From Paenibacillus crassostreae (lineage in GTDB: Bacteria; Bacillota; Bacilli; Paenibacillales; Paenibacillaceae): a stretch of DNA of 64,000 nucleotides. How positions within the stretch are numbered: the stretch's first letter is position 1; each line of letters opens with the position of its first letter. A model generated the notes under the pieces. The model was not told the origin of the DNA, searched no databases, and saw only the letters and a program-made list of their open reading frames with translations. The stretch is taken from contig NZ_CP017770.1 in assembly GCF_001857945.1 (NCBI RefSeq), forward strand, positions 992,001 to 1,056,000, in the 5' to 3' direction. The position numbers and the translations under genes were made by a program. Positions 23,854 through 34,664 of this stretch are shown piece by piece.

Positions 23854-24018
23854 TCAAAGAATGAAGCGAACACCAAATCTCCCTTTGCGTGAACGGAATA
23901 TTTCTACAGAATTTGGTTCTTCATATCCATAAATCCAACCATCTTGTTCTAACCTTTGGGCAAGACAACTCGCTTGAAATTCACTCCGATATAACTTTGC
24001 GAAATAGATCCACTTCAT
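23854..24018 (-). CDS. Small basic protein, 54 residues
   Basis: An ATG at 24018 lies eight bases after AGGAGAG. The product (KWIYFAKLYRSEFQASCLAQ...) ends KGRFGVRFIL and has an alpha-beta feel: strand, helix QASCLAQRLEQDGW, strand. It may be a conserved short protein of this genus, but I cannot name a family. No terminator follows before the tRNA-fMet on the same strand. Confidence 0.6.
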   Translation of the reverse strand: MKWIYFAKLYRSEFQASCLAQRLEQDGWIYGYEEPNSVEIFRSRKGRFGVRFIL

Positions 24019-24115
24019 TTCTTCTCTCCTCTTTCCCCTAAAGATTGAAAAATGATGTTGGAGATATTGTTACCTAGTTCATTCAGATCAATGCACTTCA
24101 TCGGAACTTATCATA

Positions 24116-24157
24116 ATAAAAAGGATACCAACCCAATGATTGGGTGATATCCTTTTC
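24116..24157 (-). terminator. Terminator of the pyr operon
   Basis: On the minus strand AAAAGGATATCACCCAA and TTGGGTTGGTATCCTTTT pair with one mismatch or bulge and run into TTTTTATTATG. It is 20 bases after the pyrE stop. Confidence 0.85.
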
Positions 24158-24175
24158 TGCAAACCATAATAATTA

Positions 24176-24817
24176 CTATACACCGAAGGACGAGGGATCT
24201 TCTCTCCAAGCCTTCAACACCGTAATATCTCCTGCTTCAATCTTTCCTTGTTCAAGAGCAACTTCCATTAATGCTCCGTAGTTAGACAGACTCTGAAGTG
24301 GAATGCCAGCTTCTGCAAAAGCATCTACAGCTTGATCCAACTGGTAGCTAAAAATCGCTAGAACAGCCATTGGTTGGCCCCCTGCTTCCTTAACCGCTAA
24401 TGCAGCTTTCAATGAACTACCTCCAGTGGAGATCAGATCCTCAATAACAACCACCTTCTGGTTAGGCTTGATATGCCCCTCGATCTGATTCTGTTTACCA
24501 TGCCCTTTAGCCTTATCACGAATATAAGCCATTGGAAGATTTAGCTTCTGAGCTACCCAAGCAGCATGAGGGATACCCGCTGTTGCTGTTCCAGCAATAA
24601 CTTCTGCTTCCGGATACTGCTCACGAATCACTGTTGCGAATGATTCTGCAATATAGTCACGAATCACTGGATATGACATCGTTAGGCGATTGTCACAATA
24701 GATCGGTGATTTGATACCAGAGGTCCATGTGAATGGTTGTTTGGGACTTAAAGCAACTGCTTCAATCTGTAGTAAATAACTTGCAATGGAACCAGGGATT
24801 TCCGCTACTTTACTCAT
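24176..24817 (-). CDS. pyrE: Orotate phosphoribosyltransferase
   Basis: PyrE (213 residues) joins orotate to PRPP to make OMP, the fifth step of UMP synthesis. The PRPP-binding loop VVVIEDLISTGGSSLKAAL (about residues 118-136) is clear, and FTWTSGIKSPIYCDNRLTMS (near residue 28) is the family's N-terminal signature. Its ATG overlaps the pyrF stop by four bases (ATGA). It is the last gene of the operon and is followed by a strong terminator. Confidence 0.97.
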   Translation of the reverse strand: MSKVAEIPGSIASYLLQIEAVALSPKQPFTWTSGIKSPIYCDNRLTMSYPVIRDYIAESFATVIREQYPEAEVIAGTATAGIPHAAWVAQKLNLPMAYIRDKAKGHGKQNQIEGHIKPNQKVVVIEDLISTGGSSLKAALAVKEAGGQPMAVLAIFSYQLDQAVDAFAEAGIPLQSLSNYGALMEVALEQGKIEAGDITVLKAWREDPSSFGV

Positions 24818-25551
24818 GCTTCCATCATCTCCTTAATGATTTGTTCTGCTGCTTCACGGGGATTATTAGCCGCTGTAATAGGTCGTCCAACAACGATATA
24901 GTGACTTCCTTGCTGGATTGCTTCACCAGGTGTTAACACTCTTGATTGATCTCCTATTGCACTTCCTGCTGGACGAATGCCAGGGGTCACAGTAATAAAT
25001 TCTTTACCACATGTTTTACTAATCAATGGTACTTCTTGGGCAGAAGCTACGACTCCATTCAATCCCGCTGAAGCTGTAAGTTTTGCATATTTAACAACAG
25101 CATCTTGTATAGTACCTTCTATACCAATCTGTTCATTTAGTACGGTTTGACTTGTGCTAGTCAATTGAGTAACAGCAATAATGATGGGCTTCGATAAAGT
25201 ATCATCACTTACTAATGCTGCCGTCATTCCCTCATAAGCTGCCTGCAACATTTGTGTTCCACCAGCTGCATGAACATTGAACATATCCACACCAAGCCGG
25301 GTGATGCTCTCGGCACCACCCTTAACGGTGTTAGGAATATCATGCATTTTCAAATCCAAGAAAACAGAGTACCCTCTATCCTTTAATTCGCGTACAAAAT
25401 CCGGGCCTGCAGCATAAAACAGCTGCATCCCGACCTTCATATAACATGGAATTCCTTGAAGTTGCTCTACTAAACCAAGTGCCTGAGTAGCATCTGGATA
25501 ATCCAGTGCTACGATCAGACGACCAGCCATTTCCTTATATGCTTGATTCAT
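24814..25551 (-). CDS. pyrF: Orotidine 5'-phosphate decarboxylase
   Basis: PyrF (245 residues) decarboxylates OMP to UMP. The catalytic motif FLDLKMHDIPNTV (near residue 58-70) supplies the Asp-Lys-Asp tetrad members, and phosphate-binding sequences TPGIRPAG and YIVVGRPITAA are visible near the C-terminus. It is a short TIM barrel of standard length. AAGGAG lies seven bases before ATG. It starts 11 bases after carB and overlaps pyrE. Confidence 0.97.
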   Translation of the reverse strand: MNQAYKEMAGRLIVALDYPDATQALGLVEQLQGIPCYMKVGMQLFYAAGPDFVRELKDRGYSVFLDLKMHDIPNTVKGGAESITRLGVDMFNVHAAGGTQMLQAAYEGMTAALVSDDTLSKPIIIAVTQLTSTSQTVLNEQIGIEGTIQDAVVKYAKLTASAGLNGVVASAQEVPLISKTCGKEFITVTPGIRPAGSAIGDQSRVLTPGEAIQQGSHYIVVGRPITAANNPREAAEQIIKEMMEA

Positions 25552-25562
25552 TCGTATTCTCC

Positions 25563-28500
25563 TTATTGCCCAATAAATGATGGCATAGCTTGGGATGAGA
25601 AATTAATGGTATCTAGCATGATTAGTAATGCTCTAACAGTATCTAGAGAAGTCATACACACAATGCCATTCTCTACAGCTTCACGGCGAATTCGGAATCC
25701 ATCACGTTGTGGTAGTTTACCCTTCGTAAGTGTATTAAAGACAAAGGATGCTTCTCCAGTACGGATTAGATCAAGAATGTTTGGTGTTCCTTCACTCAAC
25801 TTATGAACGGTAGTTACATCAAGTCCAGCTGCATTTAGAGCGTCTGCTGTTCCACCTGTTGCATATATTTTGTAGCCTAATCTCTTGAACCCAGTCATCA
25901 ATTCTACTGCTTCATCTTTATCTTTATCAGCTACAGTGACAATGATTGACCCAGTGGATGGTATCTTCATACCAGCTCCAATCAAGCCTTTGTATAATGC
26001 CTTCGCATATTGAAGATCACGACCCATAACTTCTCCTGTTGATTTCATCTCAGGCCCAAGCGTGGTATCAACTCTACGTAGTTTGGCGAATGAGAATACC
26101 GGTACCTTCACCGACACATATTTACTTTCAGGCCACAGACCTTCTTGATAGCCCAAATCTTTCAGCTTCTTACCAAGAATAGCTTGCATAGCTAGGTTAG
26201 CCATCGGAATTGTCGTTACCTTGCTCAAGAATGGAACGGTACGTGATGAACGTGGGTTCACTTCGATCACATATACTTCATCTTTGTAAATAACAAACTG
26301 TATGTTGACAAGTCCAATCGTCTTCAATTCTTTGGCTACTTTTATCGTGATGTTCACGATTTTCTCTTTCAGATGCTCTTCTAAATGTTGCGGTGGATAG
26401 ACAGCAATCGAATCTCCTGAGTGAACCCCAGCGCGTTCGATATGCTCCATTATTCCTGGAATTAATACCGTCTCACCATCACAGATCGCATCAACTTCTA
26501 CTTCTTTACCAAGCATATATCTATCAATAAGTACGGGATGTTCTGGATTAATCTTCACTGCATACTCCATGTAATTCAACAGTTCTTCATCAGAATATAC
26601 AATTTCCATTGCACGTCCACCTAGTACATAAGAAGGACGAACTAATACAGGGTATCCAATCTTATCTGCAGTTGCAACGGCTTCATCGACAGAAATTACT
26701 GTTTTACCATTCGGTTGAGCTACATCCAGACGGGTAAGTAACGCTTCAAATTTCTTACGATCTTCGGCTTCATCAATGCTTGCTAGACTAGTACCCAAGA
26801 TATTCACACCAGCGGCACTCAATGGTGCTGCTAAGTTAATTGCCGTCTGTCCTCCGAATTGTACAATTACACCAACTGGCTTCTCCTGCTCAATAACATT
26901 CATAACATCTTCGAAGAATAAAGGTTCAAAATATAGTCGATCCGATGTATTGAAGTCCGTGGATACCGTTTCAGGGTTATTGTTGATAATAACAGCCTCG
27001 TAGCCTGCCTTTTGAATAGCCCATACAGCATGCACAGTTGAATAGTCGAATTCAATCCCTTGCCCGATACGAATCGGTCCTGATCCTAAGACCAGAATTT
27101 TTTCCTTCGATGATTGAATAACTTCATTCTCGGTCTCATAAGTGGAGTAGTAATAAGGTGTGGACGCTTCGAATTCTGCCGCGCAAGTATCCACCATTTT
27201 GTACACTGGACGAAGGTTATGATTTAATCTAAAATCACGTACTTCTACTTCAGATGTATGATGTTTAGTTGACGTATTCTGTTTACGAATCTCAGCGATA
27301 GATTTGTCAGTAAATCCAAGTCTTTTCGCTTGATACAAAGTCTCATAAGTAAGTGTTTCTTCTTCTTGAATACGAGTCTCAAACTTAATGATCCCCTCAA
27401 GTTTGTCAAGGAACCACCAATCCACTTGTGTTAAATCTTGAATTTGTTGCAGTGTATAACCACGACGGAAAGCTTCGGCGATGAGGAAGATACGCTCGTC
27501 ATCTGGTTTCTCAAGACGCTCATTCAGAACATCTTCAGTTAGTAACTCTGTTCCCTCTAGATTAAAGCGGTGAACACCGATCTCTAATGAACGAACAGCT
27601 TTATGAATGGACTCCTCGAAAGTACGGCCGATAGCCATAATTTCTCCAGTTGCCTTCATTTGTGTTCCTAACTTACGGTTCGCATGAACGAATTTATCGA
27701 AAGGCCAACGTGGAATTTTACTTACGATATAATCCAATGCAGGTTCAAAGCAAGCATATGTTTGTCCTGTTACAGGGTTAATAATTTCATCTAAGGTGTA
27801 TCCCATCGCAATTTTTGCTGCCATTTTGGCAATAGGATACCCTGTCGCTTTGGAAGCCAGTGCAGATGAACGACTCACACGTGGGTTTACTTCAATGACA
27901 TAATATTGAAAACTATGAGGATCTAATGCAAATTGTACGTTACATCCACCTTCAATATTCAGTGCACGAATAATTTTGAGTGAAGCCGATCTTAGCATTT
28001 GATATTCACGGTCAGATAATGTCTGGCTAGGTGCTACAACAATACTATCACCAGTATGCACGCCTACAGGATCGAAATTCTCCATGTTACATACCACGAT
28101 ACAGTTATCATTGGCATCACGCATAACTTCGTATTCTACTTCTTTAAGTCCTGCAATACTCTTCTCAATCAGACATTGTCCGATAGGACTATAGCGAATA
28201 CCAGATACGACGGTCTCACGAAGTTCTTCTTCTGTTGCACAGATTCCTCCTCCTGTACCACCAAGTGTATATGCAGGACGAACGATTAGTGGATATCCGA
28301 TCTCAGTTGCGAACTCAAGCGCCTCTTCTAAAGTAGTTACAATAGAACTCTCAGGTACAGGTTGTTCAAGCTCATTCATTAAGTCTCTGAATAGATCACG
28401 ATCCTCAGCTTTTTCAATCGATTCTAGCTGTGTTCCTAACAACTTCACATTCTCTTGTTCAAGAACACCTGCGCGTGCTAATTCAACTGCCATGTTAAGC

Positions 28501-28784
28501 CCCGTCTGACCACCAAGTGTTGGCAGCAACCCATCTGGACGTTCTTGACGAATAATCTGTGTAACAAATTCTAATGTAATAGGTTCGATATACACTTTAT
28601 CAGCCATATTCGTATCCGTCATAATCGTTGCCGGGTTACTATTGATCAGAATAACCTCGATACCTTCTTCTTTCAAAGCTTGACAAGCTTGTGTTCCTGC
28701 ATAGTCAAATTCAGCTGCTTGACCAATGACGATTGGGCCTGATCCGATCACAAGTATTTTCTTTAGTTCATTATTTTTAGGCAT
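25563..28784 (-). CDS. carB: Carbamoyl-phosphate synthase large subunit
   Basis: CarB (1073 residues) makes carbamoyl phosphate from ammonia delivered by CarA, bicarbonate and two ATP. It has two homologous ATP-grasp halves, each beginning with [13 protein letters not shown]-like sequence (start and near residue 555), [22 protein letters not shown] in the first half, [15 protein letters not shown] in the second, and a C-terminal MGS-like allosteric domain of about 140 residues. The length is standard. The start overlaps carA by eight bases. Located inside the pyr operon, this is the pyrimidine-linked (pyrAB-type) copy, expected to share PyrR control. Confidence 0.97.
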   Translation of the reverse strand: MPKNNELKKILVIGSGPIVIGQAAEFDYAGTQACQALKEEGIEVILINSNPATIMTDTNMADKVYIEPITLEFVTQIIRQERPDGLLPTLGGQTGLNMAVELARAGVLEQENVKLLGTQLESIEKAEDRDLFRDLMNELEQPVPESSIVTTLEEALEFATEIGYPLIVRPAYTLGGTGGGICATEEELRETVVSGIRYSPIGQCLIEKSIAGLKEVEYEVMRDANDNCIVVCNMENFDPVGVHTGDSIVVAPSQTLSDREYQMLRSASLKIIRALNIEGGCNVQFALDPHSFQYYVIEVNPRVSRSSALASKATGYPIAKMAAKIAMGYTLDEIINPVTGQTYACFEPALDYIVSKIPRWPFDKFVHANRKLGTQMKATGEIMAIGRTFEESIHKAVRSLEIGVHRFNLEGTELLTEDVLNERLEKPDDERIFLIAEAFRRGYTLQQIQDLTQVDWWFLDKLEGIIKFETRIQEEETLTYETLYQAKRLGFTDKSIAEIRKQNTSTKHHTSEVEVRDFRLNHNLRPVYKMVDTCAAEFEASTPYYYSTYETENEVIQSSKEKILVLGSGPIRIGQGIEFDYSTVHAVWAIQKAGYEAVIINNNPETVSTDFNTSDRLYFEPLFFEDVMNVIEQEKPVGVIVQFGGQTAINLAAPLSAAGVNILGTSLASIDEAEDRKKFEALLTRLDVAQPNGKTVISVDEAVATADKIGYPVLVRPSYVLGGRAMEIVYSDEELLNYMEYAVKINPEHPVLIDRYMLGKEVEVDAICDGETVLIPGIMEHIERAGVHSGDSIAVYPPQHLEEHLKEKIVNITIKVAKELKTIGLVNIQFVIYKDEVYVIEVNPRSSRTVPFLSKVTTIPMANLAMQAILGKKLKDLGYQEGLWPESKYVSVKVPVFSFAKLRRVDTTLGPEMKSTGEVMGRDLQYAKALYKGLIGAGMKIPSTGSIIVTVADKDKDEAVELMTGFKRLGYKIYATGGTADALNAAGLDVTTVHKLSEGTPNILDLIRTGEASFVFNTLTKGKLPQRDGFRIRREAVENGIVCMTSLDTVRALLIMLDTINFSSQAMPSFIGQ

Positions 28785-29916
28785 GTTGTAGAGCTCCTTT
28801 CACGCTTGCAGCTAATTCAGCTTGACGCGGTTTAGCAGGGTGATTTAATTTATGATCCGCGATCATTTTGAGAAATTGGTCGAACAAATAGCTACTTTCT
28901 TCTGGCCCAGGTGACGCTTCCGGATGATACTGTACAGAAAATGCCGGATGAATACGATGTTTCAATCCTTCAACTGTCTTATCATTATTGTTGATATGTG
29001 TGATTTCTAAATCTGTTCCTTTTATTGATTCTTCATTTACGGCATAACCATGATTCTGTGATGTTATGAAGCAACGATTTGTCGCTAAATCCTTCACAGG
29101 ATGATTCCCCCCGCGGTGTCCGAATTTCAATTTCTCCGTATCCGCACCTGATGCTAAAGCAAATAGTTGATGTCCAAGACAGATTCCAAAGATCGGATAT
29201 TCTCCAATCAACTGGGACACAGTACGTATCGCTTCTGGAACATCCTTCGGATCCCCAGGTCCATTAGATAACAGCACTCCATCAGGACGCAAATGACGGA
29301 TTTGTTCAGCTGTAGTGTCATGTGGTACCACGATCACATCACAATGACGAGTATTAAGTTCACGCAGTATCCCATTTTTCGCTCCGAAATCCACTAATAC
29401 GATCCGCTCTTTCGTCCCAGGACTAGTGTAAATATTCTTAGTTGAGGTAATAGCTACCTGATTTCTTAAAATTTCACTACCAATTAATCTTTCTTGCAAT
29501 TCCTCAACGGAAGCTGCCGAAGTGGTTAGAATCCCTCTCATTGTACCGTGGCTACGAATCATTCGAGTTAACATACGAGTATCAATATCACTGATTCCAA
29601 CAATTCCATGTTCTTTCAAAAGTGCATCTAAGCTATACTCTGCACGCCAGTTACTTGGAATTGGTTCATGGCGACGTACAACGAATCCATGAATAAAAGG
29701 TGCATAAGATTCGAAATCATCGCGTGTAATTCCATAATTACCAATCAAGGGTTGTGTCATCGTTACAATCTGTCCACAGTATGACGGATCAGATAGTACT
29801 TCTTGATACCCTGTAATACCTGTATTAAAAACAACCTCACCTGTAGATTCACCATCTGCACCAAATGCCAACCCGGTAAATAGTGTACCATTCTCTAATA
29901 ATAATCTTGCCTGCAT
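28777..29916 (-). CDS. carA: Carbamoyl-phosphate synthase small subunit
   Basis: CarA (379 residues) is the glutamine amidotransferase partner of CarB. The N-terminal half is the CPSase small-subunit fold ([20 protein letters not shown]). The C-terminal half is a class I amidotransferase with nucleophile Cys in GICLGHQL (near residue 242) and the His-Glu pair in [11 protein letters not shown]. Its position in the pyr operon marks it as the pyrimidine-regulated copy (pyrAA-type). It overlaps carB by eight bases. Confidence 0.97.
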   Translation of the reverse strand: MQARLLLENGTLFTGLAFGADGESTGEVVFNTGITGYQEVLSDPSYCGQIVTMTQPLIGNYGITRDDFESYAPFIHGFVVRRHEPIPSNWRAEYSLDALLKEHGIVGISDIDTRMLTRMIRSHGTMRGILTTSAASVEELQERLIGSEILRNQVAITSTKNIYTSPGTKERIVLVDFGAKNGILRELNTRHCDVIVVPHDTTAEQIRHLRPDGVLLSNGPGDPKDVPEAIRTVSQLIGEYPIFGICLGHQLFALASGADTEKLKFGHRGGNHPVKDLATNRCFITSQNHGYAVNEESIKGTDLEITHINNNDKTVEGLKHRIHPAFSVQYHPEASPGPEESSYLFDQFLKMIADHKLNHPAKPRQAELAASVKGALQHA

Positions 29917-29999
29917 TCTATTCCACTCCTTCTGTCATTTGCTCAAGTTCTATATATATCAGCTAATCTTATCGATTCACGTTGTGTAATACTTCAATC

Positions 30000-31289
30000 T
30001 TACTCTGACCAGACAAGCTTTCCATCAACCCAAGTCTTCACTGGCCATCCCTTTAGATTCCAGCCTGCAAAAGGAGTATTATGACCCTTAGATAGAAATT
30101 GTTCTGGATCAACACTCTTCTCAGCATCTAGATCAATCATCGTTAGGTCAGCTGGTCTACCCGCTTCAAGTAATCCTGAATTCAGACCAAAGACTTTTGC
30201 AGGATCAGCAGTCATTCTTTGTACTAAGAAAGATAAATCCCATAACCCAGTTTCTACAAATTTCGTATATAGAAGAGGGAAGGCAGTCTCAAATCCGACA
30301 ATACCAAACGGTGCAAGTTCCATCCCTTTAGCTTTCTCTTCAGCGCTATGAGGTGCATGATCTGTCACGATGATATCAAGTGTTCCATCAAGCAACCCTT
30401 CAATACAAGCCTCAACATCTCGTTTCGAACGAAGAGGAGGATTCATTTTCCAATTGGCGTCCAATCCAGGGATATCTTCTTCTGAGAGAACCAAATGATG
30501 TGGACATACTTCGGCAGTCACATGAATTCCTATTGATTTCGCTTGCCGGATTAATCGAACTGATTGTTCTGTACTCACATGGCAGACATGATAATGAACA
30601 CCTGTTGCTTCTGCTAGCAGAATGTCGCGACCCACATGAATGGCTTCCGATTCATTCGGGATCCCTTTTAGACCATGTTTCTTCGCAAACTCACCTTCTG
30701 CAACACAAGCTCCAACAACGAGTGAATCGTCTTCACAATGGGCAATAACAGGCATTTGTAGACCTGCCGCAATTTTCATAGCATCCTTCATCATTTGCGC
30801 ATTTTGTACACCTACACCATCATCTGTAAAACCAATGGCACCCGCTTCTTTTAATGCTGCGAAATCCGTTAGTTCACGTCCAAGTTCGTTCTTAGTTATA
30901 GCTGCATAAGGTAGGACTTTAACAATTCCTGCCTGATTGGCCTTTTCAAGAATAAGCTTAATGACATCAGGATGATCCGTTACTGGTCTTGTATTAGGCA
31001 TACAAGCAATCGTTGTAAATCCACCCTTGGCAGCTGAACGACTTCCACTTTCAATTGTTTCTTTATGTTCGAAGCCTGGTTCACGTAAATGCACATGCAT
31101 ATCGATAAAACCTGGAGTAATTAGTTTTCCTTCTGCATCAATGATGTCTGATGCACCATCCTGAATATCCGACAATTTCACCTGAGCATCGACTAGAGAT
31201 TTAATGACGCCATCCTGTAGTAGAATATGTTTTTTTTCTAAATTCCCTTGATGATCAAGAACACTCGCATTTGCAATAATGGTTAACAT
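30000..31289 (-). CDS. pyrC: Dihydroorotase
   Basis: PyrC (429 residues) cyclises carbamoyl aspartate to dihydroorotate. It is a zinc amidohydrolase with metal ligands in MHVHLREPG (near residue 64), a further His in VIAHCEDDS and an active-site Asp in IIVTDHAPHS (near residue 305). This is the class I, longer type found in Bacillus. It lies between pyrB and carA with 100-base gaps on each side, in which I see no separate promoter. Confidence 0.97.
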   Translation of the reverse strand: MLTIIANASVLDHQGNLEKKHILLQDGVIKSLVDAQVKLSDIQDGASDIIDAEGKLITPGFIDMHVHLREPGFEHKETIESGSRSAAKGGFTTIACMPNTRPVTDHPDVIKLILEKANQAGIVKVLPYAAITKNELGRELTDFAALKEAGAIGFTDDGVGVQNAQMMKDAMKIAAGLQMPVIAHCEDDSLVVGACVAEGEFAKKHGLKGIPNESEAIHVGRDILLAEATGVHYHVCHVSTEQSVRLIRQAKSIGIHVTAEVCPHHLVLSEEDIPGLDANWKMNPPLRSKRDVEACIEGLLDGTLDIIVTDHAPHSAEEKAKGMELAPFGIVGFETAFPLLYTKFVETGLWDLSFLVQRMTADPAKVFGLNSGLLEAGRPADLTMIDLDAEKSVDPEQFLSKGHNTPFAGWNLKGWPVKTWVDGKLVWSE

Positions 31290-31392
31290 GACTACCTCCG
31301 CTCATTGATTGCGCACTTTGGCTTCAATCTATTGTATAATAAAAATTCATATTTGTGTATATTTATTAATAAAATCGTGATATTTTATCAGC

Positions 31393-32304
31393 CTAACCCC
31401 TTATAGCCCGCTCCATAACCGCCATCCTAATCGGTACGCCGTTACTCATTTGCGGGAATATCATCGATTGAGCACTTTCCACAACCGCATCATCTATCTC
31501 TACATTCCGATTCACCGGAGCTGGATGCATAATAATCGTATCCTTAGAGAGCTTGGCTGCTCTTGCTTCAGTAAGGCCATACTGTTCTCTATAGTTTTCT
31601 GCTGACTTCAGCAATCCAGTGGCATGGCGCTCTAATTGTACTCTTAGCATCATTACAACATCGGAGTGCATAGCTTCATCCATCGTGACATATGGAGCAT
31701 ATTGTGCAAGCTCAGGTGCTGCCATACTTTCTGGTGCACAGAAGTTAACATGAGCCCCAAACTTCTGTAACGCCCACAGATTTGATCTTGCGACACGACT
31801 ATGGCGAATATCGCCGATAATAGATACTTTCAATCCTTTTAGTTCACCGAACTTCTTACGCATTGTATATATATCAAGTAAAGCTTGGGTTGGGTGTTCG
31901 TTACTTCCATCTCCAGCATTGATTAATGGAACCTTTACTGTTTCCGCTAACTTCTGTAGAACTCCATCTGGCTTCATGCGTATGACACCTGCATCAATCC
32001 CCATCGATTCAAGTGTTCGCACCGTATCATAGATGGATTCTCCTTTTTCCACACTAGAGGCTGCGGCAGAAAAGTTCAGTACTTGTGCTCCAAGACGTTT
32101 CTCCGCCATTTCAAAGGAAAACCTTGTTCTTGTACTATTCTCAAAAAACATATTAGCTACAAAATACGAGCTTAGAATCGGAGTAACCTTCTCTTCCTGT
32201 GCTTCCCAGTATGCCGCTCTATCCAGAATCGAGCCAATTTCATTTCTGCTGATATCTTTAAGTCCAAGTAAGCTGCGGTCCTTGAGATTAATAGTGCTCA
32301 TCAT
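31393..32304 (-). CDS. pyrB: Aspartate carbamoyltransferase catalytic chain
   Basis: PyrB (303 residues) condenses carbamoyl phosphate with aspartate. The carbamoyl-phosphate site FFENSTRTRFSFEMAEKRLG lies near residue 53, HPTQALLDIYTMR near residue 137, and MHPAPVNRNVEI near residue 265. No regulatory-chain gene (pyrI) is present, as usual in Bacillus relatives. It starts two bases after the pyrR stop, with the ribosome site overlapping that stop. Confidence 0.97.
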   Translation of the reverse strand: MMSTINLKDRSLLGLKDISRNEIGSILDRAAYWEAQEEKVTPILSSYFVANMFFENSTRTRFSFEMAEKRLGAQVLNFSAAASSVEKGESIYDTVRTLESMGIDAGVIRMKPDGVLQKLAETVKVPLINAGDGSNEHPTQALLDIYTMRKKFGELKGLKVSIIGDIRHSRVARSNLWALQKFGAHVNFCAPESMAAPELAQYAPYVTMDEAMHSDVVMMLRVQLERHATGLLKSAENYREQYGLTEARAAKLSKDTIIMHPAPVNRNVEIDDAVVESAQSMIFPQMSNGVPIRMAVMERAIRG

Positions 32305-32306
32305 GT

Positions 32307-32888
<582 letters not shown>

Positions 32889-32933
32889 TCATTACCCCTT
32901 TACAGGAATTCCTTCATTAGTTCCCGTGACATA

Positions 32934-32967
32934 CAAAAAAACTCCTTGCCCTAAAGGCAAGGAGTTT
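32934..32967 (-). terminator. Attenuator terminator of the pyr leader
   Basis: On the minus strand AAACTCCTTGCC and GGGCAAGGAGTTT form a strong stem around TTTA, followed by a T-run. It is conditional on PyrR. Confidence 0.9.
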
Positions 32968-32973
32968 ACTTCG

Positions 32974-33005
32974 TTATTCAATCCAATAGCTATTGGATTG
33001 AATAA
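32974..33005. repeat. 32-bp perfect palindrome in the pyr leader
   Basis: TTATTCAATCCAATAG joined to its exact reverse complement, lying between the antiterminator arm and the attenuator. In RNA it forms a long, nearly loopless hairpin; its role is unknown. Confidence 0.85.
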
Positions 33006-33078
33006 GAGGACGCCCATCAACGACACGTATACGAATATACGAGTGTCATGCGGTGAACCTCGGTTCACGTAACCTTGC

Positions 33079-33094
33079 CAGTCTCACGGGACTG
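33079..33094 (-). promoter_or_regulatory. PyrR binding loop
   Basis: The minus-strand sequence CAGTCCCGTGAGACTG has the short CAGTC/GACTG-type stem and a loop containing CCGTGA, matching the CNGNGA terminal loop of PyrR sites. It is followed directly by the antiterminator arm. Confidence 0.82.
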
Positions 33095-33176
33095 AATTAA
33101 AGGTGCTATTCATCTACGAGAATTATGACAGAACCAATGAATGATGTCAACCGCAGTCCGCAAAAGTCGAATAGGA

Positions 33177-33238
33177 CAAGTAGAAACGGCAATGCCGTCC
33201 TTTTTCAAAGACGGCACCCGTTTCAGCGGAAATATAAG
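33177..33238. repeat. Dispersed hairpin repeat, copy 2
   Basis: It starts CAAGTAGAAACGG and ends GCGGAAATATAAG, as in copy 1 at 21943-22003. Outer stem AAACGG/CCGTTT and inner CCGTC/GACGG are kept by different bases than in copy 1. It lies between the pyr leader and dapL. Confidence 0.7.
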
Positions 33239-33278
33239 GAATAGAGTATCAAGTGAAACTTATACTTTCTTATATTTC

Positions 33279-33310
33279 AAAAAAAGGGTATCTACCAATG
33301 GCAGACACCC
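33279..33310 (-). terminator. Terminator of dapL
   Basis: On the minus strand GGGTGTCTGCC and GGTAGATACCC pair (one G-T, small loop) and run into TTTTTTT. It starts six bases after the dapL stop. Confidence 0.85.
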
Positions 33311-33315
33311 TTCTA

Positions 33316-34569
33316 TTAAAATTCAAATTCAACCTGGCTTAAGCGACGTTTAATTTCACTGATTACTCTCTTCTCATCCTCTTCACCATTCGCAATAAAG
33401 GTAACTGAGAAACGAACAAAGTGGCCAGCATCATCCCACGGTACTGTCGAAATGAGTTGTTCACGAATAAGAAATTGTGAGAAATCTTCACCCGATGTAA
33501 ATCGTTGCCCACCTTTGACACCCTTTGGTGCTTCTACATATAAGAAAAATGAGCCTTTAGGTTTCTCGGCTGAGAATCCTAATTCATTCAAAGCGTCCAC
33601 CAATAAGTTATGACGGCGAGAGTATTTAAGTGCAATTTGTTCAGTGATCTCAGGGCGAGAAAGACCATATGCTGCCGCCTTTTGGATGGCTATGAACTGA
33701 CCAGAATCATTGTTATCTTTCACATCACTGAAAGCTTTAACAATAAGGGGATTTCCAGCTACAAAACCAATTCGCCAGCCCGTCATATTATATGACTTAG
33801 AAAGGGAATGAAGTTCAATCCCTACATCCTTAGCCCCTTCAACAGAAAGAAAACTGAGTGGTTTCATGCCATCATAAGTTAAGGCAGCATAGGGTGCGTC
33901 ATGTACAACAACTACATCATATTTTCTAGCCCATTCTACCACTTCAGTGAAGAACTCCACGGTCGCACTAGCCCCAGTTGGGTTATTAGGGTAATTCAAA
34001 TATAAAAGTTTGGCACGACGTGCAATATCTGCAGGAATATCGTTTAAATTCGGTAGGAATTTGTTTTCCTTCTTCAATTCAACTGTAAATACTTCTCCAC
34101 CCAAATACTTCGTATGTGTTCCCAGTACCGGATAACCTGGTACTGTCATTATCGTGATATCACCTGGATTGATAAAGCAAGAAGGCAACATAGCTAATGC
34201 TGGCTTCGATCCAATCGAGTGTACGATTTCGTTAACTGGATCAATACCATCTACACAGAATACTTCCTGTAAATATTTCGCAGCGGCCTCCTTAAATTCC
34301 GAAATACCATTATCAGCATAGCCTCTATTCTCCGATTTAGCCGCTTCTTCAGCTAATTTCGTAACAATCGATGCATCCGCCATCTCATCGGGTTCTCCCA
34401 CTCCCATATCAATTAATTCTATGTTGGGGAAATCTTTCTTGGCAGATGCTTTAGCACGCTTTATCTTTTCGAATTTATAGATTTCTGTACCTTTACCATA
34501 GTTGGAACCACCGATTCGATCGGCAAAATTCGTTTGTATATACGTTTGCTGATATTGTTCAATACTCAT
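33316..34569 (-). CDS. dapL: LL-diaminopimelate aminotransferase
   Basis: A 417-residue class I/II PLP aminotransferase of the DapL type, which converts tetrahydrodipicolinate directly to LL-diaminopimelate for lysine and peptidoglycan. The Schiff-base Lys lies in LHSLSKSYNMTGWRIGF (near residue 253), with YLNYPNNPTGA and VHDAPYAALTYDG upstream. The N-terminal NFADRIGGSNYGKGTEIYKFE fits DapL better than generic AspC. The family resembles other aminotransferases, so substrate is an inference. It has its own terminator and stands apart from the pyr operon. Confidence 0.85.
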   Translation of the reverse strand: MSIEQYQQTYIQTNFADRIGGSNYGKGTEIYKFEKIKRAKASAKKDFPNIELIDMGVGEPDEMADASIVTKLAEEAAKSENRGYADNGISEFKEAAAKYLQEVFCVDGIDPVNEIVHSIGSKPALAMLPSCFINPGDITIMTVPGYPVLGTHTKYLGGEVFTVELKKENKFLPNLNDIPADIARRAKLLYLNYPNNPTGASATVEFFTEVVEWARKYDVVVVHDAPYAALTYDGMKPLSFLSVEGAKDVGIELHSLSKSYNMTGWRIGFVAGNPLIVKAFSDVKDNNDSGQFIAIQKAAAYGLSRPEITEQIALKYSRRHNLLVDALNELGFSAEKPKGSFFLYVEAPKGVKGGQRFTSGEDFSQFLIREQLISTVPWDDAGHFVRFSVTFIANGEEDEKRVISEIKRRLSQVEFEF

Positions 34570-34617
34570 GTTAATTCATCTCCTATTTAGGCGAAATTCT
34601 ATCCCTAAATATGAAGG

Positions 34618-34642
34618 AATCCATGGCAATATGCCATGGATT
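34618..34642. terminator. Hairpin after rluD
   Basis: AATCCATGGCA and TGCCATGGATT form an 11-bp perfect stem around a short loop. The minus-strand side is followed only by CCTTCATATTT, a weak T-tract, so termination may be inefficient. Confidence 0.5.
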
Positions 34643-34664
34643 AATCTTCTTATCATTTGCACTT

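Larger units (their letters stand above)
32934..33110 (-). promoter_or_regulatory. pyr operon leader with PyrR attenuator
   Basis: Minus-strand leader: a PyrR binding loop (33094-33079) is followed by several hairpins and the terminator (32967-32934). The TGGCAAGG next to the binding loop is complementary to CCTTGCC in the terminator stem, so an antiterminator can form. UMP-bound PyrR should stabilise the binding loop and free the terminator. It lies 50 bases ahead of pyrR. Confidence 0.88.

Noticed and set aside
30380-30909. Plus-strand ORFs opposite pyrC
   Set aside because: They are shadow frames with no promoter or family signal; pyrC motifs lie on the other strand.
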